In this document: positions 11,264 through 21,993 of the stretch, one piece after another
Numbering within the stretch: position 1 is the first letter of the stretch
Layout of the letters: each line of letters begins with the position of its first letter
Notes under the pieces: model-generated
The model's database searches: none
Told to the model about the DNA's origin: nothing
Seen by the model: only the letters and a program-made list of their open reading frames with translations
Position numbers and translations under genes: made by a program
Source: Lithodes maja
Taxonomy: Eukaryota > Arthropoda > Malacostraca > Decapoda > Lithodidae
Assembly: GCA_037953745.1 (NCBI GenBank)
Contig: JBAKBP010007634.1
Location: forward strand, 34,002 to 98,001
Direction of reading: 5' to 3'
DNA length: 64,000 nt

Positions 11264-11713
11264 ATGCCATGGATATATAAACCAAAGCCACACAACGAGA
11301 AAAGGAAATACAACAGTCATGTATGTCAAGACAAATTAAAAAAAGCAAAAGATGATATACAAAAGTAGAACATGAGTGTACGTGAGGCTGCTAAAAAGTG
11401 GAAGTTAAGTAAGAGCACCTTACATGACTATATAAAAGGGAAACATAGTAAACCTGCTGGTTATTGTTAAAGTTCCGTTTGATGGTAAGAAGAAACATCA
11501 ACATTATATTGCAGTCATAGTAAAGGTTCTACCAGAAATACATGTTCGTTTCCGAAAGCATGTGAAGGGCACAAGTAAAGTCTTCATTAACCCAGTTATT
11601 GATGATTACAGTGATATAGACAAGGGTGAGATAGTACAAATCCTGCCAGAACCAATACTGGACAAGAAGTGCAGAATGCTGTTCAGTGTTGATGTAAATA
11701 AATGGCCAAAATA
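11264..11713 (+). pseudogene. pogo-like transposase remnant: psq-HTH plus a C-terminal segment
   Basis: ATG at 11,264 follows a splice-acceptor-like ttcattcacag. The first part reads ...LKKAKDDIQK, an in-frame TAG, then MSVREAAKKWKLSKSTLHDY: a psq-type helix-turn-helix as in pogo/Tigger N-termini. It is soon followed by a stop. A second block (about 11,467-11,713) reads YIAVIVKVLPEIHVRF...DKGEIVQILPEP, which I cannot assign beyond 'conserved-looking C-terminal module'. The DDE catalytic core is missing, so the copy is non-autonomous. Confidence 0.6.
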
Positions 11714-12060
11714 ATAGAGAGAGAGAGAAATAGAGAGGGTTGAAGAGCTATAGAGAGGAGAGAGAAAGCGAGCGAGCAGGGGGAGAGAAAGTGAGAGAGA
11801 GAGGGGTGGGAGAGAAAGCGAGAGAGGGTGGGGCCAAGAGAAGGGTGGGAGAGAAAGCGAGAGAGAGAGAGAGAGGTGGTAGAGGGCGGGGCCAGGGAGG
11901 GCGGGGCCAGGGGAGGGTGGGGCCCGGAGAAGGGTGGGAGAGGGCGGGGCCAGGAGAAGGGTGGGGCCAGGGGAGGGCGGGGCCAGAAGGGTGGGAGAGA
12001 GATCGATATCGAGAGCGAGAGGTGGTAGAGGGCGGGGCCAAGTGAGAGAGGGGGGATGAA
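11712..12060. repeat. Purine-rich GA / GGGCGGGGCC minisatellite
   Basis: GAGA runs grade into tandem ggcggggccagg units. Long antisense 'proline/serine' frames here are low-complexity artefacts. The many G3-5 runs on the + strand make G-quadruplexes possible. Confidence 0.85.
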
Positions 12061-12138
12061 TAAGGAAAGAGGCAATAATGTGATACAAAGTTATATTTTT
12101 TGTAAGGTCCTTTTTATTTTATATTATGATTTGTTTAA

Positions 12139-12618
12139 CCCTCCAGCCCCGGTTATGTATTATATATATATTCCTCGAAACCCGGGTGTTTTGGCCGAAA
12201 AACGTCTAGGCTAGGCTACCGTATATTCGTTAATCAGACTGCTTCCCGCATTTCCGCGCATCCCCAAGCGTAGCTGTGTTATTTACCTGTAAAATGGCAT
12301 TAAGTAGAGCTCTCTAAGTCAACTGGGTGAGCTGTGATGATGATTTCATTGGAGATAACTTTATGGCCAAACCAGCCACTTTACACCACTTATCGATACT
12401 GAACAACAACATACAGGCACACAAGAACAAGCGACGCTCTCCTTCTTGTGGCCGGAGATGCGGAGCGTCGGTCCAGCCGGCTGTTGTTTACATGCGTCGG
12501 ACCGACGCCTCGCACAGCAAGCTCACAGGCTGTGACGTCATGGGTGCATAAGAGGCCTTCCGGGTACCTGTTACATGCTTTTTTATGGGCGTACAAGAGG
12601 TCATCCGGGAACCGAGGG
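12139..12618. mobile_element. piggyBac-type MITE (TTAA TSD), 480 bp
   Basis: Flanked by TTAA at 12,135-12,138 and 12,619-12,622. Ends CCCTCCAGCCCCGG and, reversed, CCCTCGGTTCCCGG. Contains a GC-rich inner part (12,430-12,540) but no convincing gene. Inserted in the pogo-like element. Confidence 0.7.
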
Positions 12619-12714
12619 TTAAGGTATATACCCTGAAAGGGTTAATTAGTATTTCGGGCCATTAATTTGCCAAGATGGCATCTAGTCGGCTGTGTGCCAT
12701 TAGTATTCCTTTAA

Positions 12715-14715
12715 CCCTCCGACCCCGGCTAGGGAATATCGTGACTGTACTTTGTGTCCGGGGGTTTTCAGGAATTTTGGTCCCTGTTGATTCACATGTT
12801 ACTCCTGAAATACATTACACAAAGTTATAAAAAAAACAGAAAAATGTAGCACAAACCTTCATGTGTAGAATGCCGTTGAGTAGAGGTCTCTAGCCCAAGT
12901 GATTGCATAATGGTGAGCGCGGGAAGTGGAGTGATTTTTATGCGTGAAAATCATCCCGCGTTCGGATGCGTCGCCTTTGCCCAGGCCCCGGCTCGGCTAA
13001 CCTACTGTTTTCTTAGCCACTCGTCGCGCAAAACCTTTTACCTCCCGGAGGCGATTTTATGTATTGATAGTGATGTTATTATAGTTATTTGGAGTCCAAT
13101 TATATAAAATATGTTTATTAGGCTATGATTGTAACAAATATTTCACATTTTCACTCGATACCGTAGTTTTTATGAGTAATTGAGGTAGGTTATTGTTATA
13201 TTAGGCACTGATTATTCGTTATCACAGGTGTTTATTATACTTTGGCCATCTAATATTATGTCATGTGTCACTTTCACTTAGTTATATGCTTTGTAAACGT
13301 TTTATATACAATTTATTGTGTCTTTGTTCACTTATTTATATATGTTTTCATAATACATGATTTTTTTATCACAATACACCTGTACATTGTTTTATTTCCA
13401 CTTGTTGCCTATATACATACATATTGTCAGTCTTTGGTACTTTCACTATGATTATTAGTTAGTACTCCTGCTTGCTGTGGTATTCAGCAAAGCACGGTAT
13501 AGTACATAGTGACACCTGGCACTCCACACACTGCATGGTGGTCTTTTTGTGCTTCCTCGGCCTCACCTGGCTGTTCCAGCAGACATGGCACCGCCTTCTG
13601 CTAATGGTGACTCCATCTCGTTCCAGAGGCAGGTAACCGTGCTTGTGCACATTTACATACTGTGCACACTGCAGGCGGTCCTGAACGGGGCGCCCAGGTT
13701 GTGCCACTGCCCTCTGTGGAGCTAGAGCGGGGGCAGCACGCCCACGAACTTTGGCGGCGCGCACCCTAGGGCGGCCAGGAGCACGACGGCGCCCAGGCCC
13801 AGCCCGGCGGCCAGCCCGGCGGCCAGGGCGGCCAGGAGCACGACGGCCCTGGGCAAAGCGTCTGGGTTGAGGGTCGTCGATGTCCATAAAGTCGTCGTCA
13901 TCGTCGTTGTCGTCAGAGCTGTCATCTTGCCCTGACGGTGGACCCAGGTAATCATGGCCAGAGTCATCTGTGAGGTGCCCTTCTTCTTCAGAGCCCCCCT
14001 CATAATCTCGCGGGGAACGAATGATGCGTGGGCGGCGTGTAGGTCGGCGAGGTGGGGAAGGAGTGGGTAAATAGGCCGAAAGTGGGGGGTCCTCAACCCT
14101 AGGGAGTGCTGGTGGTGGTGGGGAAGAATGGCGGGAGCCTGGGGCAACTTGGGTGGCGTGGGTAGATAAGGAAGACAATGGCGGGTCAACCTCAGCCTCC
14201 CGCTCAGCCTCACTATCATCACTTTCATCGTCATGGTCAAATCCACTAAAAAAGGCGTATCTTTCATGGATTTCGTCTAGATCGTCAAAATCTTCAATAT
14301 AGTGAGACTGATAAGACTCGGAGCTATCACTACCCAACTCATCAACACTATTTTGGCCTTCACCACGTTCATAACTCCTCAAAGCTATCTCAATACCTCC
14401 GGGAGTCAACGCATCTTGTACGTGCCTTTGCGTTAGGGCGCGACGAACATGGGCAGGCGTCGAAGGGAGCGTAGAATCGGACACAAGGGAATAACTTTTT
14501 GGGCTAGTATCCATGTTGGCGGCAGGGTAGAGACTGTTTTGGTGGCGTACATGCTGTCTGGTGGCGTCGCCTAGCGACGCCTGGTGACCACGGAGCGAAA
14601 TTTTTACGCGCGCCATTCGAAAGCACACACGCAAGCAATGGTACAGTGTTGTACCACCCGGGTTCCTCGGGCCAAAAAAAAATGGTACACACGTGTACCA
14701 CCCGGGGTCGAAGGG
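12715..14715 (-). mobile_element. piggyBac deletion derivative, 2.0 kb
   Basis: Bounded by TTAA (12,711-12,714; 14,716-14,719). TIRs CCCTCCGACCCCGG and, reversed, CCCTTCGACCCCGG differ at one base in 14. The gene inside (13,459-14,634) ends in the piggyBac cysteine-rich domain. It is nested in the pogo-like element. Confidence 0.88.
13459..14634 (-). CDS. piggyBac-derived acidic/AT-hook/Cys-rich protein lacking the DDE domain
   Basis: 391 residues open from the first Met. The Met at residue 41 (14,514) is an alternative start that leaves the acidic N-terminus intact. Acidic, Ser-rich stretches occur at about 90-165 and 210-255. An Arg/Gly/Pro-rich section at about 258-310 repeats APGRP and GRPRVR, like AT-hooks. 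The last ~50 residues (RRRCHVC...CVECQVSLC...PCFAEYH) match the cysteine-rich DNA-binding domain that ends piggyBac transposases. The ~400-residue catalytic region normally between acidic N-terminus and Cys-rich domain is absent. The gene cannot transpose itself but could bind element ends in the nucleus, perhaps as a repressor (inference). GC content is much higher than in the AT-rich surroundings. The frame is intact, which is notable for a deletion product. Confidence 0.75.
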   Translation of the reverse strand: MRVCFRMARVKISLRGHQASLGDATRQHVRHQNSLYPAANMDTSPKSYSLVSDSTLPSTPAHVRRALTQRHVQDALTPGGIEIALRSYERGEGQNSVDELGSDSSESYQSHYIEDFDDLDEIHERYAFFSGFDHDDESDDSEAEREAEVDPPLSSLSTHATQVAPGSRHSSPPPPALPRVEDPPLSAYLPTPSPPRRPTRRPRIIRSPRDYEGGSEEEGHLTDDSGHDYLGPPSGQDDSSDDNDDDDDFMDIDDPQPRRFAQGRRAPGRPGRRAGRRAGPGRRRAPGRPRVRAAKVRGRAAPALAPQRAVAQPGRPVQDRLQCAQYVNVHKHGYLPLERDGVTISRRRCHVCWNSQVRPRKHKKTTMQCVECQVSLCTIPCFAEYHSKQEY

Positions 14716-15102
14716 TTAATATGCAGTCATTAAGATATTATTAATGTAAGCATTTCAGTTTGTATTTTTTTTTTAAAACTCCGTCTTGTGTCCGAAGTCG
14801 CCTCTGCATTGTCCGAAGCCGTCGTTCAATACACACACTCAGATTTAAAGGGGAAAACCATTAATGTCCGAAGTCACCTTACCCCAGTCCGAAGTCACCT
14901 CATATCGATGATGACTTCGGACACCATTATAAGTATTAGTTATAATTAAGCCAAAGGCCTATAATTTTCCACTGTACACAAGATTATTCTACGTTTCTAA
15001 GCTATACATATAGATGCAAAAGATTGCATTATTAAGGCTTTACCTATTGACTTAGGCTTAAAATTAGGTCAATTAGGTCCGAAGTCACCCCGAATGACGG
15101 TA

Positions 15103-16010
15103 CCCCCTTTGAAAGGACATTAGCCTAACCTAACAACCTTACCTAACCTATCCTAGTATTATAGGTGGGGGCTGCCGCCGCCCCCCCCCCCCCCCCCCCC
15201 CCCCCCGCTTTGACTTAGATTTTTGGTGTATTTGTCTGTGAAGTGGGTATTTTTCAATTTGTTGATAACGAAAATCCTCCATGCGGACTATAGCCTATGG
15301 AGAAAACTATGGCGAATCTATTGGTGCCTATTTTCCCTAATAAATTGTTTCTCATAATGCTGCACTAAGTGTCGTTGAATATAACCCTTGGCAAAACCTA
15401 ATAAAAAAGTATGGTGCTACTGTAATTGAACTACTAAAATGTCTTTTTCGTAACAAGGTTGTCATTACGGTACTTCCAGTTATCGATAGCTCTAAATATC
15501 ATATGAAAATGTGTTAAACCCTCGGAAAAACCTAATATAAAAGTATGGTAGGCCTACTAAAATTTAATTTTCGTAACAAGGTTGTCAATATGGCACTTTC
15601 CCATTATCAATGTACAATCAAAGCTGATGATTGCAGAGTAAACACCGTAGACATTCTTTCACCTTCGTATAATCGACAGCCAATTTTTGTTTTTGTATTT
15701 ACTAAGGGATTAGGCTAGTACTCAACCAGCGGGGGTGTGGGCGCGGCAGCCCCCAGCCCCCCACCCATAATATTAGGTTAGGTTAGGTAAGGTTGTTAGG
15801 TTAGGCTAATGTCTTCAAATCACTATGGGGAGGGGGGGGGTCTCAACATCGATCGATAGGCCTAATGGGGAAAATAGGTTCTCCCGAAATTTCTAATTAC
15901 TGTAATTACAAACACTATATATTGATGCAAATGAACAATTTGTTTTATAAAAAACACTGAAGAAAATTTGTGGTATTAAAATAAAAAAAATCCGAAATTT
16001 GCTACCTATA
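15103..16010. repeat. Family E copies in mixed orientation, with a 27-nt C run
   Basis: 15,108-15,380 repeats 10,185-10,470 directly. From about 15,380 the sequence is family E in the orientation opposite to 4867-5544, ending gtggtattaaaata near 15,985. A C homopolymer at 15,181-15,207 breaks the hairpin motif. No gene. Confidence 0.65.
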
Positions 16011-16216
16011 TTGTTGCGTCTCCTGTATATTGACCCAATTTTCTGTCAACGAGTGATCAAATTTTAGGTAACCTAAGATTTTACGGTTAATATAGGCTAT
16101 GTTTTGTGCACCACAGCTAATTTTTAATAGCCTAGGCCTAGGCCTATTTTATTTTGGGTTTTAGGCTAGTTTTGTAATTTTTCTTGGATTTATGATATCC
16201 TAGGCTAGGCCAGGAC

Positions 16217-16545
16217 TCGGGACGCTTACCATCATGTTCCCGTCTATTTTGACTGCCTTTGGATATAATAATAGGCTTATGGCATAATTGTCATCATCAT
16301 ATATATATATTGCCAGCAGGGGGCATTAGCCGAAAAAAATTGCCGTCAAAATAGGCTAGACGTGAACTTAACCATGATCGACAAATGTAAACATGACAGG
16401 GGTGGGGTGTGTCGGATGCTTGCAATCATGTTCCCGTCTATTTTGAATGCCATTGGATACAATAATATGTTGAGGGGGCTTTGCCCCCCCTCCCCCCCCC
16501 CCCATGACATATTGTCATCATCATATATATTGCCAGGATAAATCT
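16217..16545. repeat. Family B palindromic repeats, two copies
   Basis: Each copy reads catgttcccgtctattttga...ataata...tgtcatcatcatatatat...tgccagcagggggca...gccgtcaaaatag. The outer parts are inverted (cgtctattttgac / gtcaaaatagacg). Copy one is 16,217-16,397. Copy two starts near 16,410 and stops at tgccag (16,545), so it is truncated. Confidence 0.65.
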
Positions 16546-16681
16546 AGTTATACTACCCCTATTTTGTCACTATTCTGTTAGTACTCATTTCTTACAGTTT
16601 CTTACAGTAGATCCTCTGGAAAAAGGCAGACTAGGCCTGTGTATCCAGCTCAGTGCCAGTACTTGCACTACTGCGGTCGTT

Positions 16682-17191
16682 GTTGTTGTTGTTCCCCAAG
16701 CTGCCTGGCCGAATAGCCCCAAGGCCCCGAGCAAACCCAAGGTCATAACCGAGCGCCCCCACAGAACCCTCCCCGCCGACCACAATAAAGCCTGGGTGAC
16801 CGAAGCCACTCCATGGCGGGGAGCTGAGGAGGGCGTGGAAATGCCCGGGAAACCAAAGCCCCACCCAGGGCCCTGTGCCCCTCAGCAATTATGAAGAGAA
16901 AGTTGAGGGGCAAAGGAAAAATGTAACGCTTTGACTTCCAATCTTGGTAAATTGGGAGGTCAATCCACGGAAGAGACACCGTCACTTGAGATCTAGAAAA
17001 TATATAAGTAAAAGGAACAGTCAGAGTAAGCTATGGGTATGGCAGAGATCGCTCAGTTCTCACTCTGATAGACCAGCCCATCACCACATGACTAGAACCC
17101 AATCCTCTCAGCATCAGCTAGGAAAGGCCCTAGAAAGCCACCTTTGGCGGGGGGATAGCACCCCTATTTCAACCGGGTTGGGCACCCGCCA
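16682..17191 (-). mobile_element. SINE-like retroposon, copy S1 (510 bp, 13-bp TSD)
   Basis: TSD tactgcggtcgtt at 16,669-16,681 and 17,192-17,204. Read on the minus strand it starts ggcgggtgcccaa and ends ggcagcttggggaac followed by AAC repeats. The last ~35 bp before the tail match the I-like LINE ends at 21,308 and 32,850. I see no clear tRNA head, so 'SINE' is used loosely. Confidence 0.8.
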
Positions 17192-17866
17192 TACTGCGGT
17201 CGTTCACTGTGTTGGCAGCGGCGGCAGCAGACGCAACATTTTTACTATTCTGTATTTTTGCTTTATAATCAAACTTCAAATCTTGTCTTCCCCATGCTTT
17301 ATCAAGATTACTTTCAAACTTCCTTATTGATTCGGAATCGACTACATACTGGGGCAGCGCGTTCCACTCATTTACCACTATCACAAAATGAGTTCTTTGC
17401 CTTTTCAAGCCTATTTCTTTCTTTGTAAATTTTCTTAAGAGTGTCCTCTCGTTCTTGTTCCCTCCCGCATCAAGAAGATACCTTCACACACATCCTCATC
17501 ATACTTTCCTGACACTATCTTAAAAGTCTCTATCATATCCCCTCTTTCTCCTATATGCCAGTGTCGGAAGTCCCAGTGTCCTCAACCTCTGCTCATAGCC
17601 CGCGTTCTTCAACGTTGGTACAGTACTAGCTTGCTAGCTCTCCTCTGCACTTTCTCCACTGCTTCTGTATCCTTTACCATATATGGAGCCCACACCTGGT
17701 TTGCATATTCCAGGTGCGGCCTAACCAGCGCTGTATAGAGATTCCTGAATATTTCTTCGTCAAGTGACACAAATGTCCTTATCAGCCCTACAATTCTATT
17801 GGCTTTGTTTATCTTTTCCGCTAAATGTTCTGAGAAATTTAACTTATTGTCTATCACTACTCCTAT

Positions 17867-18260
17867 ATTGATGCGGGAGGGAACAAGAACGAGAGGACAC
17901 TCTAAGAAAATTTACAAAGAAAGAAATAGGCTTGAGAAGGCAAAGAACTCATTTTGTGATAGAGTGGTAAATGAGTGGAACGCACTGCCCCAGTATGTAG
18001 TCGATTCCGAATCAATAAGGGAGTTTGAAAGTAATCTTGATAAAGCATGGGGAAGACAAGATTTGAAGTTTGATTATAAAACAAAAATACAGAATAGTAA
18101 AAATGTTGCGTCTGCTACCGCCGCCGCCAACACCGTGAACGACCGCAGCAGTGCAAGTACTGGTACTGAGCTGGATACACAGGCATAGTTTGCCTTTTTC
18201 CAGAGGATCTACTGTAAGAAACTGTAAGAAACTCTAAGAAACTCTAAGAAACTGTAAGAA
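17867..18260 (+). mobile_element. LINE-K 5'-truncated copy inserted in its own family, opposite strand
   Basis: Encodes the LINE-K C-terminus (REGTRTRGHSKKIYKERNRLEKAKNSFCDRVVNEW...) and ends with ctgtaagaaa-type tandem repeats. It splits the minus-strand copy at cctata/tcc, with only a 3-4 bp duplication (atat). Confidence 0.75.
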
Positions 18261-18433
18261 TATCCTTTTCTGCATTCACTTCCTCCATCGCTTCATACAT
18301 GCTGTATCCTACCTTGTCTAATGGGTTAAATATGTTAATATTATTAGTAGTAGACTTAGTATGGTTTGATGATGCGTGGAAATGTATATTTGACTTGAAA
18401 TCGAGACATTGAAGTAATAAAAACCTTCGTGAA

Positions 18434-18505
18434 CCCATAAACAGGGAACGTGAGCTGAGTTTAGACCGTCGTGCGCCCATAAACAGGGAACGTGAGCTGG
18501 GTTTA
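18434..18505. repeat. Direct repeat, 30-bp unit spaced 42 bp
   Basis: cataaacagggaacgtgagc followed by tgagttta / tgggttta occurs twice (18,434-18,463 and 18,476-18,505). Confidence 0.7.
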
Positions 18506-18820
18506 CACCGGTCGCGAGCCAGGTTAGTTTTCGGTTAGGTTAGGCTAGGTTAGGCTAATGTTAAAAATACTTAAATGCGACGGTCCTCGGTATTAACCCT
18601 TAGGCGCACCTAAAGTATCCGATTAAGTTTTTGTCCCACCCCCTAAGTGTATCTCTGCTCACTTAGAGCCAGTTTCGCGCCCGGCGATAATTTGTTTCTG
18701 TGACGTTTTTATCCACCAAAAAATCCTTGTATTTGGATAAATGAGGTAGCATTGGCTTCGTTATTGATTGAACTTGAAGATAAGCAAATAAAAACATAGA
18801 ATAAATACAAAACAAATTCG

Positions 18821-18935
18821 GTTCAATGTTATTTTAATACCACAAATTTTGTTGATATATTTGAAGATAAATATTGAATCTATTTGCTCTAAAGATCATA
18901 AGAAAATTTGTTTTAACCCTTGGCAAAACCTAATA
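18821..18935. repeat. Family E, left part (split by the RTE)
   Basis: Begins gttattttaataccacaaat, the family E end. It stops at aaaacctaata (18,925-18,935), the target duplication of the RTE insertion. It continues at 21,994. Confidence 0.7.
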
Positions 18936-18963
18936 CTATCAAGAGCATTGGATGTTGGTGTAT

Positions 18964-20560
18964 TTACCTAATTGTATTTACCTAATTGTAGTTTACAGGA
19001 GTTGAGCTAAGCTCGTGTTGTCCCATCTCTCAGTCTACTTTTTATCCAATTTTTTCTTGAAAATATGGATGTTCCTTGCCCCTACCACCTCCTCCTCCAG
19101 CCCATTCCATTTGTCAATACATCTATAGGGGAAGCTAAACTTCCTGATATCGTTCTTGCAGGTAGGTCTTTTTACTTTGTAGCTGTGGCCTCTAGTTATT
19201 CCTGTATCCATAATTAATATATCCTCCCTATCCAGCCTCTCCAGCCCCCGGGCACATTTGTACATCATTATCATGTCTCCCCTCTCTCTCCTCTCTTTTA
19301 GACTCGGTAGATTTAATTTGTCTAGCCTCCCTTCATATGGCAGTTCTCTGAGACTTGGAACCAATCTAGTGACTGCTCTCTGGATTCTTTCTAACTTGTG
19401 AATATGCTTCTTTAGATGCGGGGACCACACCACTGCTGCATACTCCAATCTTGGTCTAATCATACTCTTCATAATTTTCGCTACCATGGTCTCATCCAAG
19501 TAGTTCAGAGCAACTTTCATATTCCCGGCCATTGCATACATTCCGCTAAAGAGCTTGTTAATATGTTTCTCTGGCGACAAATTATCTTGTATAATCAACC
19601 CTAAATCTTTTTCTTTTTCGGCCTTGCTAATTATATTATCTCCCATCCTGTACTCCCAATTTGGTCTATTCACACTTCTTCCCATATTTAACACATGGCA
19701 TTTACTTATATTAAATTTCATTTTCCACTTGGTGCTCCATTCGTATATTTTATCTAAATCCCCTTGCAGCTCCTCACAACTACTTTTATTTGTTATTTGT
19801 CTCATAATTTTTACGTCATCTGCAAACATTGACATGTAAGAGTTTATGCCTATCGGCAGGTCATTCACGTACATAAGGAACATGAGAGGTGCCAACACAG
19901 ATCCCTGCGGCACACCACTCTCAACTTTCCGCCACGATGAGTAAGTTCCTCTAATGTTGGTCCTCATTTCCCTATCTGTTAAATAGCTCTCCATCCATTT
20001 CAGCAAACTCCCCCTGACACATCCTAGCGTCTCAAGCTTAGATAACAATCTCTTATGTGGTACCTTATCGAATGCTTTGGAAAGGTCTAAGTAGACGCAG
20101 TCCACCCATCCGCCTTTTTCTTGGAGTACATCTATCACCCTACTGTAATAACATAGCAAACTGGTAACACAAGATGTCCCTTCTCTGAATCCAAATTGCT
20201 TTGGGGTTATTATCTTCTTTCTCTCCAACATTTTCATCCATCTCTTCCTAATTAGCTTTTCACAAATCTTGCATACAATACTAGTAAGTGAAACTGGTCT
20301 ATAGTTTAGAGGGTCCTCAGGTTTCCATTCTTGTATATCGGAATGATATTAGCTCATTTCCATTCAACAGGAACCTGTCCTTTATCTAAGGAAGCTTGAA
20401 TTATGTCCCTCACTGGCTCTACTAATTGTTCTGCACACTCCTTTAAAACCCAGGCAGACACTTCATCTGGTCCCATAGCTTTCCTTACTTCAAGTCCTCT
20501 CATCGCAGATAACAGCTCATCTCTAGTTATTTCAATCTTACTAAGACCACTCTCCAGTAT
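18964..20560 (-). pseudogene. CR1-like LINE ('LINE-C') 5'-truncated copy
   Basis: The 3' end has attaggtaaatac-type repeats. An open 400-residue frame (20,237-19,035) holds YLDLSKAFDKVPHK, GVPQGSVLAPLMF, FADDVKIM and the ending HIFKKKLDKK. A further upstream part to 20,560 is frameshifted near 20,340. It is almost identical to the 577-residue frame at 29,666-31,399, so this family moved recently. It lies in the RTE at ggtgtat/cgctg with a short gtat duplication. Confidence 0.85.
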
Positions 20561-21299
20561 CGCTGAAAAGGGAGGGAATTGAGTGGAAGCTACCTATACT
20601 GCTGTATGCGGATGATACAGTTCTGATGATTGATAATGAATGGGAGTTGCAGGGTCTGGTAAATGAGTTTGGAACAGTGTGCGAAAAACGGAATTTGAAG
20701 GTAAATGCGGGGAAGAGCAAGGTTATGGTCTTCGAAAGGGGTGAAGTCACAGAGTGTGAGGTGAAGCTGAACGGTCAGGCTATGGAGATCGTCAACTCTT
20801 TTAAGTATCTGGGCAGTGTGTTGAGTAAAGATGGGACTATGGATGAAGAAGTGCGGGAGAGGGTACAACAGGGAAAGAGGGTTGTAGGAACGCTAAAAGC
20901 AGTAACAAGAAATAGGGTGGTCAGTATGGAAGTGAAGAAGTCCTTGCATGACAGTGTGGTAATCCCGACACTGACTTACGGAAGCGAAGCATGGACGTTG
21001 GTTGAGAGACTCAGACCAAGAGTGAGAGCAGTGGAAATGAATTACTTAAGGAGTGCGTGCGGAGTTACATGGAGGGATAGACAGACTAATGAGGAAGTAA
21101 GAAGGAGGTGTGGTGTGAAGGTAGATGTGCTGGAAAGTGTGAAAAGGAACAACTTGAGATGGTTCGGCCATATGGAATGTATGGAAAGCGAGAGAATGAC
21201 TAAGAGGGTGTATGAGAGCGAGGTGGATGGACAGAGAGGGAGAGGTAGACTGAATGAGAGGTGGAAGGATGGAGTGAGGAAGTACATGAATGAAGGTGG
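20561..21299 (+). pseudogene. RTE reverse transcriptase C-terminal half
   Basis: From 20,600 reads LPILLYADDTVLMIDNEWELQGLVNEFGTV...; the frame through YGSEAWTLVERLRPRV and RWFGHMECM is open to 21,299. There the I-like LINE fragment begins, so the protein is disrupted. The YADD catalytic motif is present. The N-terminal RT is missing (5' truncation and CR1 insertion). Confidence 0.8.
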
Positions 21300-21307
21300 T
21301 GCTGGTT

Positions 21308-21880
21308 GTTGTTGTTGTTGTTGTTGTTGTTCCCTAAGCTGCCTGGCCGAACAGCCCCGAGTCCCTGAGGAAGGCCACGGCCACGATCGGGCTTTCCCAC
21401 AGAGCTCTCATTGAGTGAAGGTTGTGTTGTTGGCGTAAGTGGTTGTGTGAAATGCAGTCTTCTATGATGTGTTTAATGGTATGGGGTGCTGTGTTACATC
21501 CCGGGCAGGCGTCGACAACGGAGTCATCCAGTCTCTTCTGATAGCTCAGGAGAGCTGGATGGTGTCCGCATCTCAGCCTGGCCAGGTGGACTCTGTCCTC
21601 GCGAGGGAGGGAGGATTCGGAAGGATGGATTTCGGGAGGTCGTGCATGCAGCTGCGTGTTGTCTGTGAGTGAGTGGATGGATTGGCGAGAGATATGAGTA
21701 TGGATGTGCTTCTGGAAGTTAGTTCGGGGTGGGCAGGGAGGGAGAGAGGACAATAATTGTGTGTGATACCGTGTGCTGGGTGTTGTTTTGATATTTCTTG
21801 GTGTCTGTGGGTGTGTTGCCATGTAGTTTAGTGGGTGGTCTTGGTTCGTGGAGGCTGCTGCCAGGAATTGAGTGCCTCTC
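21308..21880 (-). mobile_element. I-like LINE 3' fragment with (AAC)n tail, 9-bp TSD
   Basis: TSD gtgctggtt at 21,299-21,307 and 21,881-21,889 inside the RTE. The minus strand encodes DRVHLARLRCGHHPALLSY...DACPGC...TIKHIIEDC, the terminal C-C-H-C module of I-group LINEs, then SGLFGQAA and the AAC tail. Only the 3' ~570 bp are present. Confidence 0.8.
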
Positions 21881-21993
21881 GTGCTGGTTGGGGAGAGGGG
21901 CGTCATCTGACTGGGGACAGAGGTGCATGGGGGCGGTTCGTTCGTGGCCACCCCTTCGGGGATCACGGCGTCAGGCAATAGATAGATAGATAG

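Larger units (their letters stand above)
10478..15100 (+). mobile_element. pogo/Tigger-like DNA transposon remnant with nested elements
   Basis: Terminal inverted repeats begin CCGTCATCTGGGGTGGCTTC on the left and CCGTCATTCGGGGTGACTTC on the right (reversed), about 26 bp. TA dinucleotides flank it at 10,476-10,477 and 15,101-15,102. The coding remnant at 11,264-11,713 has a psq-type helix-turn-helix, which supports the pogo assignment. A TTAA MITE and a piggyBac derivative have inserted later. TIR-proximal DNA repeats tccgaag motifs. Confidence 0.75.
16589..18340 (-). pseudogene. CR1-like LINE 3' half ('LINE-K'), interrupted twice
   Basis: Same family as 51,490-52,262. Minus-strand pieces: tail of ttcttacag repeats at 16,589, a retroposon insertion at 16,682-17,191, C-terminus (FVIVVNEWNALPQYVVDSESIRKF) to about 17,460, then 17,520-17,866 encoding VIDNKLNFSEHLAEKINKANRIVGLIR. 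Its upstream part resumes at 18,261 (MEEVNAEKDI). A second, opposite-strand copy (17,867-18,260) sits in it. Frameshifts are present. Confidence 0.75.
18936..21993 (+). mobile_element. RTE-like LINE, 11-bp TSD, with two nested LINEs
   Basis: Starts ctatcaagagcattggatg, matching the RTE interior at about 53,890 (reversed). It resumes at 20,561 (cgctgaaaagggaggg) and ends gcgtcaggcaatagatagat. TSD aaaacctaata at 18,925-18,935 and 21,994-22,004 within family E. A CR1-like LINE (18,964-20,560) and an I-like fragment (21,308-21,880) are inserted in it. Confidence 0.85.

Noticed and set aside
11606..12088. Long Ser/Pro/Leu-rich open frames on both strands
   Set aside because: They translate a GA/GGGCGGGGCC simple repeat; composition alone keeps the frames open.
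13722..14267. 181-codon minus-strand frame
   Set aside because: It is the out-of-frame reading of the piggyBac-derived gene and has no own motifs.
18936..21993. A head-to-head fusion of CR1 and RTE LINEs
   Set aside because: The RTE sequence is found on both sides of the CR1, so it is a nested insertion, not a fusion.
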